A stretch of DNA of 64,000 bases from Linnemannia schmuckeri (taxonomy: Eukaryota > Mortierellomycota > Mortierellomycetes > Mortierellales > Mortierellaceae): contig JANATG010000009.1 of NCBI GenBank assembly GCA_029449235.1, forward strand, positions 2,108,001 through 2,172,000, read 5' to 3'. A program made the position numbers and the translations under genes. The notes under the pieces were generated by a model. It worked only from the letters and a program-made list of their open reading frames with translations, had not been told where the DNA came from and did not search any database. Numbering within the stretch: position 1 is the stretch's first letter; every line of letters starts with the position of its first letter. Shown piece after piece: positions 1-10,080 of this stretch.

Positions 1-645
1 GGACTTGTTTCGTGTATGCCCAAGAGGGTTGGAATCATTGATGTGTTGTCGGAACAGATGGAGGGTGATGGAAGCTACTTTTGCTTTGGAAAGGGATCGG
101 CCAGGACCCTTCTTCGCCATACTTTTACTATTGAGGCCTTCCGCGTCGCGAATCCCTCGCTCAGCAGCGTCAAAATCCACCGGTTTCTCTGCTTGACCCT
201 TAAACGCATGATTTTTGATCTCTTCCCGGAGGGACGCCAGGGTGCACAGTGGGACAACAACCAGCCATGTTAGCATGCGGCGGATGTTGTTGATGGAGAC
301 TGGGCTTGCACCTCTCTTGGAGGATTTTGTGTTGCGGAATCAGAGGAACCCTGCGGCCGGATATTGTATCTGTCATCAACGGCAAGCCAGAAAGCGCCTT
401 CGTATTGGGAAACAGTCCACAGAGACGGCATCGATCTCCAACACCAGATCTATACGCAACTGGGACGACTGGCGTATCTTTGGCAACTTCACTTGGCTAT
501 TAATGCCGTGACTCCCATTCACATAACCATTGAAGTTCTTGCTATGAGATTGCTCCCAGTTCGAGTACCTCGCAATATCCCTCGAAAGCGGTTTGGATTT
601 GTTGTAGGGTCTGAAGGAGCTGTGCTTTATAGAATTGTTCGGCAC
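1..645 (-). other. Partial or degenerate gene at left edge, unknown
   Basis: The minus strand holds two good open stretches in different frames. One runs from about base 645 down to a TGA near 376. The other is open from base 339 to the window edge (about 113 codons) with its first Met at 274-276, followed at once by a hydrophobic segment (LTWLVVVPLCTLASL) and then a charged tail. They could be exons of one intron-containing gene that continues to the left, or a frameshifted relic. No family is recognised. Coding-like composition is the only support. Confidence 0.25.
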
Positions 646-1274
646 AGGTGTGAGCTCTGAAGAGAAGGAGGGGGCAGTGGAAGGACAAGTATTTAACTTG
701 AATCCCGAGTCGTCCTTCGCTAGTCGTACTAGACTGGCATGGCCTCGCCTACGATAGCCTTGCTACGCCCTGCGTATAAGACCACAACGAAACAGCGCTG
801 GAGTTTCTTTTTGTTCTCAAGGGCAACCTGGCAATAACTTTTCGCTTTCTCTTTTGACCGTGGAACAGCAGGTACCTTCGCCAACCATAATCTCATTGCC
901 AGATTCTCAGCTTTCTTTCCACACACATCATGGCTCGCCTCCCCCTTTAAATACATCATAGATCGCAGAAAGCAACAGCCGTCAGGTTGAAATGGGCATT
1001 TTTCTTTTTTAGCTACAAAATGTAATTTTTTTTCCTTCCTTCAGTCCTCTCCTCCTGCTTCACTTTTCCGAAAATAATCACCCCTCCCCCTCTCCCTTAA
1101 CATCCTTTATTCTATCCTTCAATCCATAACTCCACCTAAATGTAGCCACCTTGTCTACCACTTCCATTCCCACCACCACCCTCTTGATGATTCGATCCTC
1201 TTGGCCTTCCTCCGGCTCCTCCACCTCCAGGCTGTCTCAAGCGCGTCAAGTTAATATTCATCGGATTGTCCGCC
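646..1274. other. Intergenic, no gene seen
   Basis: No convincing reading frame. Bases about 1020-1230 are pyrimidine-rich on the plus strand with runs such as CCCCTCCCCCTCTCCC, as seen upstream of several genes in this window. The stretch also lies where the lost 3' part of the neighbouring F-box relic would be expected. Confidence 0.5.
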
Positions 1275-2213
1275 CTAACATTTAGTTACCTGCCTCTCCA
1301 GAGGTCGCCAAAAACGCCGATCGATCCATGTACTACTGTTATTGTTGTTGCTGCTGGGTAGGTTTTGTTGGAGTTGTTGTTGGCTCAGCATCGGCACGCG
1401 AATTCCTCCGATTGTTGTACCCATCGATATTGCGTTCGTTCCTCCTCCACTTTTCGTTTCCTCCCAGTGGATAAAATCAAACTCCGCGTTCTGTGACCAC
1501 TTCAATCCAAGGATCGATCTTGACAGCAGCCGAATATCCCGCTGATCCTTCATGAGCAAGCTATTGACGCGAAGGTCCAGTAAGTGAGGATGGAATCGAG
1601 AAGCTAGCACGTCTGGCTCAACATTATCCGTGGATCCCTGTAGGAGTCCAGAAAGTAGGGACACTGGTTCGAGGCGGCTGAGAAGCTCAAGTCGAAGTTT
1701 AGTTTCATCAAGTGAACCATCGGGTGTATAGCGTGCGCGGTACAAATCTGTGGATCTGGCGGGGCAAGCCATCGTGGCCGTTGTAACACTGTCACCCGTC
1801 CCTAATCCTGTCCCTGCTCCCGTTTCCCTCTCTTCTGCACCTACCGCGCCTCCTGCGCCACCTGCTCCCTTATGACGACGCTGTCAGTTGATGGTGGTAG
1901 CGTTGATGACTGGTCCTGGTTAGAAAACACACAGTTGATATAATGCACCATATCCAAGAGGTGCAACTTGAGATCCCAGACAATGTGCACGTTCCTGGCA
2001 GAGGCATTAATTGATTCCCTGAAGGCAAGTAGGTTTTGCTTCTTGGGTTTGAAGCCGGCGTAGACGTGATAATAAAGAGCCAGGGTGCAGAACGCGTACA
2101 GACGCCAGCTGGTCCGCATCAGACAAGAGATGCTTGTGGTCCAAAAAGTGGCATGCGAGATGGGCTACCAGTTCTGCCATGTCGAAGGAGCGTGGCGTTG
2201 CCGCGGATTGCAT
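1275..2213 (-). pseudogene. F-box/LRR pseudogene 1, frameshifted and 3'-truncated
   Basis: This is a relic of the F-box/LRR family whose intact member lies just upstream at 2556-4523. The ATG at 2213 starts the family opening (SFDMAELVAHL). Homology then jumps frame to the segment with YYHVY and NVHIV (about 1841-2119), to RWLAPPDPQICTAH with CPYFLDSYRDP (about 1604-1795), and to HPHLLDLRVN with DIRLLSRS (about 1275-1600). At least three frame changes separate these blocks. Only the first third or so of the family length is present and the C-terminal LRR part is missing. The order and orientation of the blocks match the intact gene, so this is decay of a full copy, not a new gene. Confidence is high for homology and lower for the exact ends. 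Confidence 0.8.
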
Positions 2214-2555
2214 GAGGAGGTTGATGTATGTAAGTTGTCCGAGTTAATGTCACGCTGAGTTTGAAAGGGCGCGCGGATAGTGGCAAAAGTAACGAGCAAA
2301 AGAAAAGAAGAGCTGACAAAGGTCTTCCTTGTTGATAATTAAAAATCTCAGTTTGTGGTTTTTGGTTGAATGCCGTTTACTTATTCTCCAACGCGTTAAA
2401 AACCAAAAACACGATACCATCAAAAGGAGGGTATTTGTCGCTGCTGTTGTTGTCGTCGGATAAAGCATATCAACGAAAAAAGGAAGCCGCAATATGTACA
2501 TAAGGACAGCAAAACAAATAAAAAAAAAAACACGCATTCTTTAATAGACCATGGT

Positions 2556-4523
2556 CTAGCCTCCAAGCCGAAATGCTTTTAGACTTTGTTGGAATTTCCA
2601 GTCGAGCACATCGGAGCACTCTTGTCCTCCTCCACCGAAGTGTGCTTTTTCCAAGGCAGGCCAATGACGATTTATCCATGCAACCTCGTCCATCCCAACC
2701 GTCACCTCGGTTTCCTCTGTCAGCAGACAGGTCGATCCATATAGTTCCTTCAGCTTTGTCAGCCCTCCCAATAGGTGCAGATATCCTGGCCGCCTCGATC
2801 TTTTCTTTCCGAGACTAAATAGGCCTGGAAAAGTATTAGCCATAAAGTCGCCAGACACCTCACGGTTGCCAGATGCATCGAAAAAGATGGCTCGCAGATC
2901 CAATCGCTCCAGTTCTACCAGTGCGCCGAGTTGTTGGTAAAGGGATTCCAAGTCGCTAAACTGCTGTGTCTCCTCTGCAGAAAGTGTTGTTGGAGATGGT
3001 CGGTTGTAATAGGGCACTACACCGTCGCCAAGGTGATGCAATGGCTGGTCCGGGATGGCGATGGTCAGTCCCAGGTCCTGTATTCTAGTACATGCCCACG
3101 GGAACTCGATAGCGTCATCCAATTTGAGACAGCGCTTTCGTTGATCCCCATCCATCGGCCACCTAATAGTCAACCGTTCTAGAGCTCCACACTCGACCAT
3201 AATCGCCTGGATCGCCTTGCTATCGATATTCTGACAGCCATTCAGCACGATCTCCCGCAGCGTTCTTGAGTGTCGTCGAAAAATAGATCCTGCATCGTCC
3301 ATGCCGTGAACGGTGAATGGCGGGATCCCGCCGCAGTGGAATCTGGTGACCTGTTGCGGGGGTAGTGCCCACAGCATCCATACTAGCAATCGCCGAGTCG
3401 AATCGCCTCCTCCGCTGAATCCATGACTGGAAAGGTCGCTCAAATTTGGGCAGTATTGCGCAAGCTCTTTTGCCAATTGTCGAATATTGTTTATCTCAGG
3501 TAAGGCGGGCATCTGAATGGTAGTGAGATTGGGACAGTGCCGGAGCATCGATCGAAGATCCTCCTCCGTGGCTTCCTCATAGAAATGGCCGAGTAGTAAC
3601 TTCTTCAAATCTTCCAGGGGTTCCTGTCTCGTCGGTGTCGTCATTGTCAGTCCGCACTCCTCGTTGCTTTTCTCCCACGACTGGAGCGTTCCCGGTGGAT
3701 CAAAGATATACTCGTCCACGAAGACAAGGTTATCACTCAGGTCTTCCGAGTGCGACTCAGTGCTAAAATTTTGAAGCGATGGCGAGCACGCAAAAAAAAT
3801 GTCCGTCCCCGCTTTCTGCGCTACAAATTCCGTCAACTCTTCCCCCCACTCCCATAAATCAAGGAAGAGGCTTTGGAGTCTCGGCAGTCCTGAAATCGAC
3901 CGAGTCAAAAGGTGAGCATCCCGAACATCCTTGATGATGGCTCGTTTTAGTGCTAGATCAAGTAGGTGAGGATTCAAGTCGATAATCCAGCATACTTGGG
4001 TGAGGGTCGCCTTGGGATCCCGATAGCTTGGCAGATAGTAGGGGCAAATTTCACACTTCCGTCGCTCAGCAAGGTCAAATTCCAGTTTCGTCAGCAGCGT
4101 CATGGGCGGCATTGGTAGAACGGTACAGATATGAGGATCTGGTGGTGCTAGCCACGCAGGTTGTGAAAGCGCTGGTTGGTGTCCGAGTGTGCTGACAGTA
4201 ACGGCGTTCTGTTGGGTTACGGCTACATTGAGGAAGGCAATGACGCTATTGACGTAGTAGACGATATCATGGCGCTTGAAGTCGATGTGCCGGACATGGT
4301 GGACATTCTTGGCGAAGGCTTGGATCGAGTCTGCGGTGCCGAAGAGGTTTTTTGCGAAGCGTTTATAGGACGCTGAGACTTTGTAGTAGTGTGCTGGGGT
4401 GCAGAGTTGATGCAAGCGTCGACTGGTCTGCATGAGCCTCGAGATTCCTGGATGGTCGAGGAATTGGGTCAGATGAGCGACCAGCTCTGGCATGTCGAAG
4501 AAGCGAGTCGTTGCAGGGACCAT
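2556..4523 (-). CDS. F-box/LRR-type protein, intact (left cluster)
   Basis: Single-exon gene of 655 codons. An ATG further upstream at 4751 is in frame, but the start at 4523 is preferred because the paralogues at 9016 and 43733 begin at the same point, just before FFDMPELVAHL. Residues about 7-45 form an F-box-like helix region (RFFDMPELVAHLTQFL, ISRLMQTSRRLHQLC). The rest is an irregular leucine-rich series with repeats such as LTKLEFDL, LNPHLLDLAL, LTTIQMPAL and LERLDLRAIFF. F-box proteins recruit substrates to SCF (Skp1-cullin) ubiquitin ligases, with LRRs binding the substrate; the target here is unknown. It is the only undamaged member of the minus-strand cluster and has decayed copies on both sides. 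Confidence 0.85.
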   Translation of the reverse strand: MVPATTRFFDMPELVAHLTQFLDHPGISRLMQTSRRLHQLCTPAHYYKVSASYKRFAKNLFGTADSIQAFAKNVHHVRHIDFKRHDIVYYVNSVIAFLNVAVTQQNAVTVSTLGHQPALSQPAWLAPPDPHICTVLPMPPMTLLTKLEFDLAERRKCEICPYYLPSYRDPKATLTQVCWIIDLNPHLLDLALKRAIIKDVRDAHLLTRSISGLPRLQSLFLDLWEWGEELTEFVAQKAGTDIFFACSPSLQNFSTESHSEDLSDNLVFVDEYIFDPPGTLQSWEKSNEECGLTMTTPTRQEPLEDLKKLLLGHFYEEATEEDLRSMLRHCPNLTTIQMPALPEINNIRQLAKELAQYCPNLSDLSSHGFSGGGDSTRRLLVWMLWALPPQQVTRFHCGGIPPFTVHGMDDAGSIFRRHSRTLREIVLNGCQNIDSKAIQAIMVECGALERLTIRWPMDGDQRKRCLKLDDAIEFPWACTRIQDLGLTIAIPDQPLHHLGDGVVPYYNRPSPTTLSAEETQQFSDLESLYQQLGALVELERLDLRAIFFDASGNREVSGDFMANTFPGLFSLGKKRSRRPGYLHLLGGLTKLKELYGSTCLLTEETEVTVGMDEVAWINRHWPALEKAHFGGGGQECSDVLDWKFQQSLKAFRLGG

Positions 4524-4783
4524 GGGGTTGATGCCGTGGCTGTGAGTGCTGTAGTATCGCTGGAGTTGTTGAAGTTCTTGGCATTTTAAAATAAATAAGA
4601 AAGTAAAAAAAGGCGTGAGGGTTTTTGAGCAGATAAAGGAGAGGTGGCTTGTCCGCCTCACGCTTGATAACTTGAAATTGTGATCCGAGGCGATCACTGA
4701 TTTTTTCGCGTTAATCAGAAACAGCAACCGATATTCATCAAAAAAACGCACGCGAATTTAATGAAAGAGCAACCTTTGGTTTA

Positions 4784-6775
4784 CTAACAAAAGTGTAGTA
4801 AAAGAAAACCTTCAGTAAATAGACTAACTATCGTTTTTCCGTGTAATATCGAAGCAAAGAGCAACTCTTTTTGATACTCTTCCACTGTTCCAAAAACAGC
4901 GAAACAGATCCGAGATCGATGCGACGTCATAAAAAAACTCCTGTGCTCCAATTCAGGCCAGTGGTGGTGCATCCATGAAGCCCCATACATTCCTATCGTC
5001 TTCCATGTCTCCTCAGTCATTGCAGAGACCGATCCCTCAAGGCTCTCCAGCTTCATCAACCTTCCCAGCAGACCTGTCTCTTGGTTCTTGAAGCTAAGCA
5101 TTCCTGGGAAAGAGTCCTTCTAAAAGTCCACAAAGTGCTCGTACTCCCTGCTCGGGTGAAAAAAGAGGGCTCGCAGATTCAATCGTCGCAGTTCTGTGAG
5201 TGCGCCAATCTGACAGTAGAAAGCCTCTAGTGGCTCAAGTTGCTGCTCCTCCGCCTCGGAAAGTGTTGTTGGTGGGAGCCGGTCGTAGTATGGTATCGTA
5301 CCCTCAGCAAGGTCGTGCAATGGCTCATCAGAGACAGCAATCGTCAGAGTCAACTCCTGAATCTTGGTACAGGCCCACGGGAGCTCGATGGCGTCATTCA
5401 AAACGAGGCAGAGCTGTCGATAATTATTGCTTGTCGTCCATAAAACATTAAGAAGCTCCAGCGCCTCACACTCGGCCACAATGATCTGAATCGCCTTGGT
5501 ATCGCAGCTACTACAGCCGGCCAACCAGATTCGCCGCGATGTGCTCGAGTGCTTTCGGCAAAATGCTCCTGTGTTGTCCAAGTCATAAATCTTAAATGTC
5601 ATGCTGCTTCTGAAATCAAATCCCTTGATTTGTTGAGGGGGTAGCGCCCGGATCAGCAGTTACCAGTCGACGATCTCCCCTCCGTAAGCCTTCGCAGGTC
5701 CAGCTTCAGTTCTTCCAGTTTGGGGTACAGCTGAGCGACGTCCTGTGCAAACTTCCTCACATCCTGGATCCATCCAATCGTGGGTACTGGGAGCTGCAAA
5801 AGGTTCGGACAATGTTCGAACATCGATCGGAAAACCCTTCTTTGAAACCGTCATATCCAAATCGATGAGCTTCAACTCATCCAAATTCAGCAAGAGTCCC
5901 TGTCGCCGTGGCACTATCGTCAAGTCTCACTCCTCATTGCTTCACTCCCACGATTGCAGGCTCCCCGGTAAAAGTTGGCGGTATTCGTCCGTGAGTATAG
6001 CGTTGCTCCTGTAACACCCCTTTTTGGACTTGAGCGTTAAAGTTTGAAGGCCTGCCGAACAAGCGAAGAAGGCAGGTCCACATCCCAACGTCGTATCTGA
6101 TCCTTTCCACCGTAACACATCCACAGTAAGAGTCCGTAACCGTTTCGGTCCAGACACGGATGTTGTCAATAAGCAAATGTCTCGAGCATCCTTGATAAAA
6201 ATTTCGTCCAATACGAGGTGCTGTAGATGTGGGTTGAGATCAATGATCCAGCAGACCTGGGTGACGGTCGCCCTGGGATCCCGGCAGCTCGGCAGGTAGT
6301 ATAGACATTCCGAGTACTCACTGTCCACGTATAAATAAGCTCCAGCTTTTTCAAGAGCGTTATCGACGGTATGGGCAGCAGGGCGTAGATCTGAGGGCCT
6401 GGTGGTGCAACCATGTCGGTCGAGAGAGAAAGGGTGGACTGGTGGTGGCTGCAGTGAAAGTAGGTTGTGTTGAAAAAAGTTCCTGATAGGCGAAAATGCC
6501 ATTGAGATTGTAAACGATCTCATCGTTCCCAAAGATGACCTGTCGAACATGGTGGACGTTTTTGGCGAAGGCTTGGATTGACTCTGGAGCGCCAAAGAGG
6601 TTATTTACGATATCAGAATAGACATCGTTGACATTGTAGTAGTGGATGGGGCGCAGAGATCGCGCATGCGTCGACATGTTCTCATCAGCCTTAAGATTCC
6701 TTTGTAGTCGAGGTATTAGGTCAGAAGAGCGACCAGCTCTGGTACGCCGAAGAAACGTGTTGCCGCCGGAACCAT
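4784..6775 (-). pseudogene. F-box/LRR pseudogene 2, multiple frameshifts
   Basis: A near full-length relic of the same family. The ATG at 6775 opens with VPAATRFFGVPELVALL. Homologous blocks follow in changing frames: SIQAFAKNVHHVRQVIF (about 6500-6650), APPGPQIYALLPIP (about 6340-6414), YYLPSCRDPRATVTQVCWII (about 6150-6310), TKAIQIIVAECEALELL down to LRRLNLRALFF (5120-5602), and the C-terminal SAMTEETWKTIGM block (about 4961-5101). The blocks are collinear with the intact gene at 2556-4523, but at least five breaks separate them. The late position of some breaks and the good preservation between them suggest fairly recent loss of function. Confidence 0.85.
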
Positions 6776-6939
6776 GTGTAGGATGTTGTAGGTCTGGATG
6801 CTGCGGCGTCGGAGTGAAGGTCAATCCATGGCGGTAAAGAAAACAGGAGCCAAACAGGAGCGAATAAAGTTTTGAAAAAAGAGAAGTGGCTTGAATACAG
6901 GCGTCTACCAAATAATTACATGCCCATATGCTCACAAAA

Positions 6940-7030
6940 GTGGGCGGACCCCAATGCTAGCCAGTGAAGTTCCATCCATGAATCCTCACGCATCCCAACC
7001 GTCTCCTTCGTTTCCTCAATCGGCAAAAAA
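6940..7030 (-). pseudogene. Orphan 3' fragment of an F-box/LRR gene
   Basis: The minus strand here encodes EETKETVGMREDSWMELHW followed by LAL, which matches the C-terminal block of the intact family member (EETEVTVGMDEVAWINRHWP). It lies just downstream of the next relic, which has its own copy of the same block at about 7200-7260. Two consecutive C-termini mean that this is the leftover tail of another, otherwise deleted, tandem copy. Confidence 0.65.
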
Positions 7031-7196
7031 AGAAAACATAACGCCTCATGACGATAAGAAACAATAGGAGCGTTAATCATGAATAAAAATACAGTCTCTG
7101 ATCTCTTTCTCGCCGCTGCTCCTCAAACCAGCGAAATGGGTAAGGGTATGGGTGGTCCAGGCTACTGGAAAAGTACTCGGCGGACGCCAGTGCCGG

Positions 7197-9016
7197 TCAG
7201 TTCTTATCCATCCACATCACTTCGCTCATCCCTACCGTTATCACCGTCTCCTCCATCAGGGCATTGAACGACCCACAAAGTTTCTCCAACTTTGTCAGCC
7301 CTCCCAGCAAGCGTAGGTATCCTAGCCGGCCTGTCGTCGCACGCCGAAGGTTGAGCAGTCCGGGAAACGAGTTGGAGGAGCAATCTTCGGACGTCGGACG
7401 AAGACCCTGGGGGTCGGAGAGAGTCTGCAAGTCCAGAGTTCGCAACTCCTTAAGTGCGCCTATTTGTCGGTAGAGGGAATCCGATACCTGGAACTGTTGT
7501 ATTTCGGAGAGTGTCGTTGGTGACGGTCAATTGTAATAGGGCAATACATCGTCGGCAAGGTGATGCAATGGCTGGTCCGGGATGGCGATGGCCAGTCGCA
7601 GGTCGTGTATTCTGGTACAAGCCCAGGGAACTCGATAGCGTCCTCCAATTTGATACAAAGCTGGTGTTCGTAATTTCCTACCGTCCACGTTGCGTCCAAC
7701 TGCTCCAGAACCAAGCAATTGACTAATATGGCCTGAATCATCCTGCCGTCGAAGCTCTCATAGTCTCTCAAAGCGACTCGTTGTAGTGTCATTGAGTGTC
7801 GTCGGAAAATAGGTTCTGCGTCGATCGGGTCGGGGGTCATAAATGGCCAACTTTTCCTGTATATGAACTTCTTGACCTGTTGTGGGGTAGCACCTCCAAA
7901 ACTCTCAGCATCAGCTCCCGGGACTCGTCGCTCTCCCTTGAACGGTCTTCAGTCAGTTTGTTCAGCCTTGGGCGAAACTAGGCAATGTCCTGTGCAGTTG
8001 TCGTAAGTTCCGGATGCCATGTATATTAGGCAGCAAGAGTTCCAAAAGACTCGGGCAGTGTTTCAGCATTGAACGAATATCGCCCTCAGAGACACCTACA
8101 TCTTGGCGGTCGAGCTGTAGGCGCGCCAAGTGCGGCAATGGTTCCTGTCGTCGAGGTATCGTCGTCAACCCACACTCTTCATCGCTTTTCTCCCAAGACT
8201 GAAGAGTTCCTGGCGGAAGTTGAAGATACTCGTCCGTACGTACAGTACAAGGTCCCATCCTCGATCGTCTTCGGATGAATGAAGACGCAAGGACTGAAGA
8301 CTTGTCGGGCAAGCAAAAAACGACACCGATCGCCAAGCCAACGTTGACTCTAATTCCTCCCATCGACAAAGCTCGACAGAGAGTTTCCGCAACTTTTGCA
8401 ACGCAAAGACTGACGAAGCCAAAAGGCGAATGTCCCGGCTATCCTTAGGCGTCATCCCGTCCATGCTTAGGTCTAGTAGATGTGGATTGCAATCAATAAT
8501 TTAGCAGGCTTGGGTGATGACAGCCTTGGGATTCCGATAGCTTGGCAGATCATATGGACAATCCTCACAACTATCCGACATATCGAAGGATAGATTCAGC
8601 TTCGTCAAGAGCGTCATGGGCGGCATGGTCATCTTGCTGATAAGAAGGTCCGTCGGTGCAGGCCACAGAGGTCGTCTTAAGAAGGGGTGAGCAATGGCTG
8701 TGGAGAGAGAGGACGGTGTTGCCTTCAGATCCTGGAAGGCGAAAACGCAATTGGTGTAGTAGGCGATTTCAAAACGCCATAGGACAATTGCTCGGATATG
8801 GTGAACGTTCTTGGCAAAGGCTTGGATAGATTCAGTGGAGTTTACACGGGCTGGTATGAAGCAACGCTCGACGTTGTGGTAGTGTGCTGGTGTGCAAAGT
8901 TCGTGCATTCGTCGACTGGTCTGCATGAGGCTGGAGATTTCTGTGCAGTCGAGGTGCTGGGTCAGATGAGCAATGAGCTCTGGCATGTCGAAGAAGCGCT
9001 TTGTTGCAGGCTCCAT
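7197..9016 (-). pseudogene. F-box/LRR pseudogene 3, in-frame stop plus frameshifts
   Basis: The N-terminal 171 codons (ATG at 9016, EPATKRFFDMPELIAHL) are open and well preserved. They end at a TAA (8501-8503) placed where paralogues have the conserved Trp of QVCWIIDLNPH; the frame continues past it with IIDCNPHLLDLSM. Further blocks appear in other frames: RDIRLLASSVFALQKL (8165-8464), the SLQSW/EECGL region (7962-8369), MLGSGAVG/LPYYN (7460-7840) and LGYLRLLGGLTKLEKL (7197-7445). At least three frameshifts follow the stop. A truncated F-box-only product from the first 171 codons is conceivable, but nothing shows that it is made. Confidence 0.8.
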
Positions 9017-10080
9017 GGTTAGGGCGGTGAGTGGTTGTCGGCGCTGGTAGTGTTGTCGAGTAATGATGATGTAAACGAACTAAGCGAAAACGAACAAGAA
9101 GCAGTAGGTAGAAATATATAAAAAAAAAAAAAAAAAAAAAAATGGCCGGTTTTGATGCGTGTGAATTTCAATTTGATAGCCCTAAAAAGAATTGGCCGTG
9201 TTCCAGCGCAATTTATGATATCAGCGCGTATTTTCTCGTTCCTAAAAAGATAAATGTGTGGATCGTCAAAGAAAAAACAATTCGACGTATACTTTTTTAT
9301 TTTTTACTTCTTGTCCCAACTATTCAACCTCCCTCATTGTAAACATGTTTCCTTTCATAAGTTTTCTTTATGGCAACACGAAGCTTGCCTTTAATGTTGT
9401 ATATTTGACATATTATCATTGGCTGGTTTTGTTCAGGCACGGCTCTGTCCACTTCCAATATCTCCTTGTGGTACCTGTAACGCATTTCTGAAAAGAAGCA
9501 AAAGGGATGGCGCATGCCAACTCGCATTCTCTCGCATTCACTTCCATTACTGTTCCATCTTCACCCAAACATCTTTTGTACATTACCTCTTCTTAGGGTC
9601 CTGGGTGGCGCCCTCCTGTGGCTCCCCAGGCCTCTTCTAACCAATCGTGTTCTCCGCCTCTCCTATCAACACCAAATCTCTTCAAACCGACCATTTTTTT
9701 TTCCACTTACATATTCATATCGCTCTTGTGCCAGCAGCCCAAGTTCAGTCAACCCACTTTTTGTATTTCGCTGTTATTTACACATCGCTTTTTTTAACAG
9801 TTTTACAACCATGGATCGATCCTTCGGGCATCCCTCAGTAGCTACTTGAACCTCCTTGAAACTGCGTCTACTTGTAAGTACTCGTCTAATTAATCGCACT
9901 TTTGAATTGACAATGACATGACAATGTGTAAGTAATAACGTATATGACCAAGGAGCGTTCGCTTTTTTCTAGTTGTGAAATAAGAAGTTGAGACATGCAC
10001 TATTGTTTATTAAGTAAACGATGATGCTCTTCGATCATCTTCAAACGCTGCTTGTCAGTTCCTGACATGTACTATATCTT
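9017..10080. other. Intergenic, with an A24 tract
   Basis: No supported gene. There is an uninterrupted A run at 9120-9143, then AT-rich sequence. Short open frames at 9142-9850 have no coding character. The stretch separates the F-box cluster from the 3' end of FMO1. Confidence 0.5.
9120..9143 (+). repeat. A24 tract upstream of F-box pseudogene 3
   Basis: An uninterrupted run of 24 A about 100 bp upstream of the relic's start codon. Confidence 0.88.
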
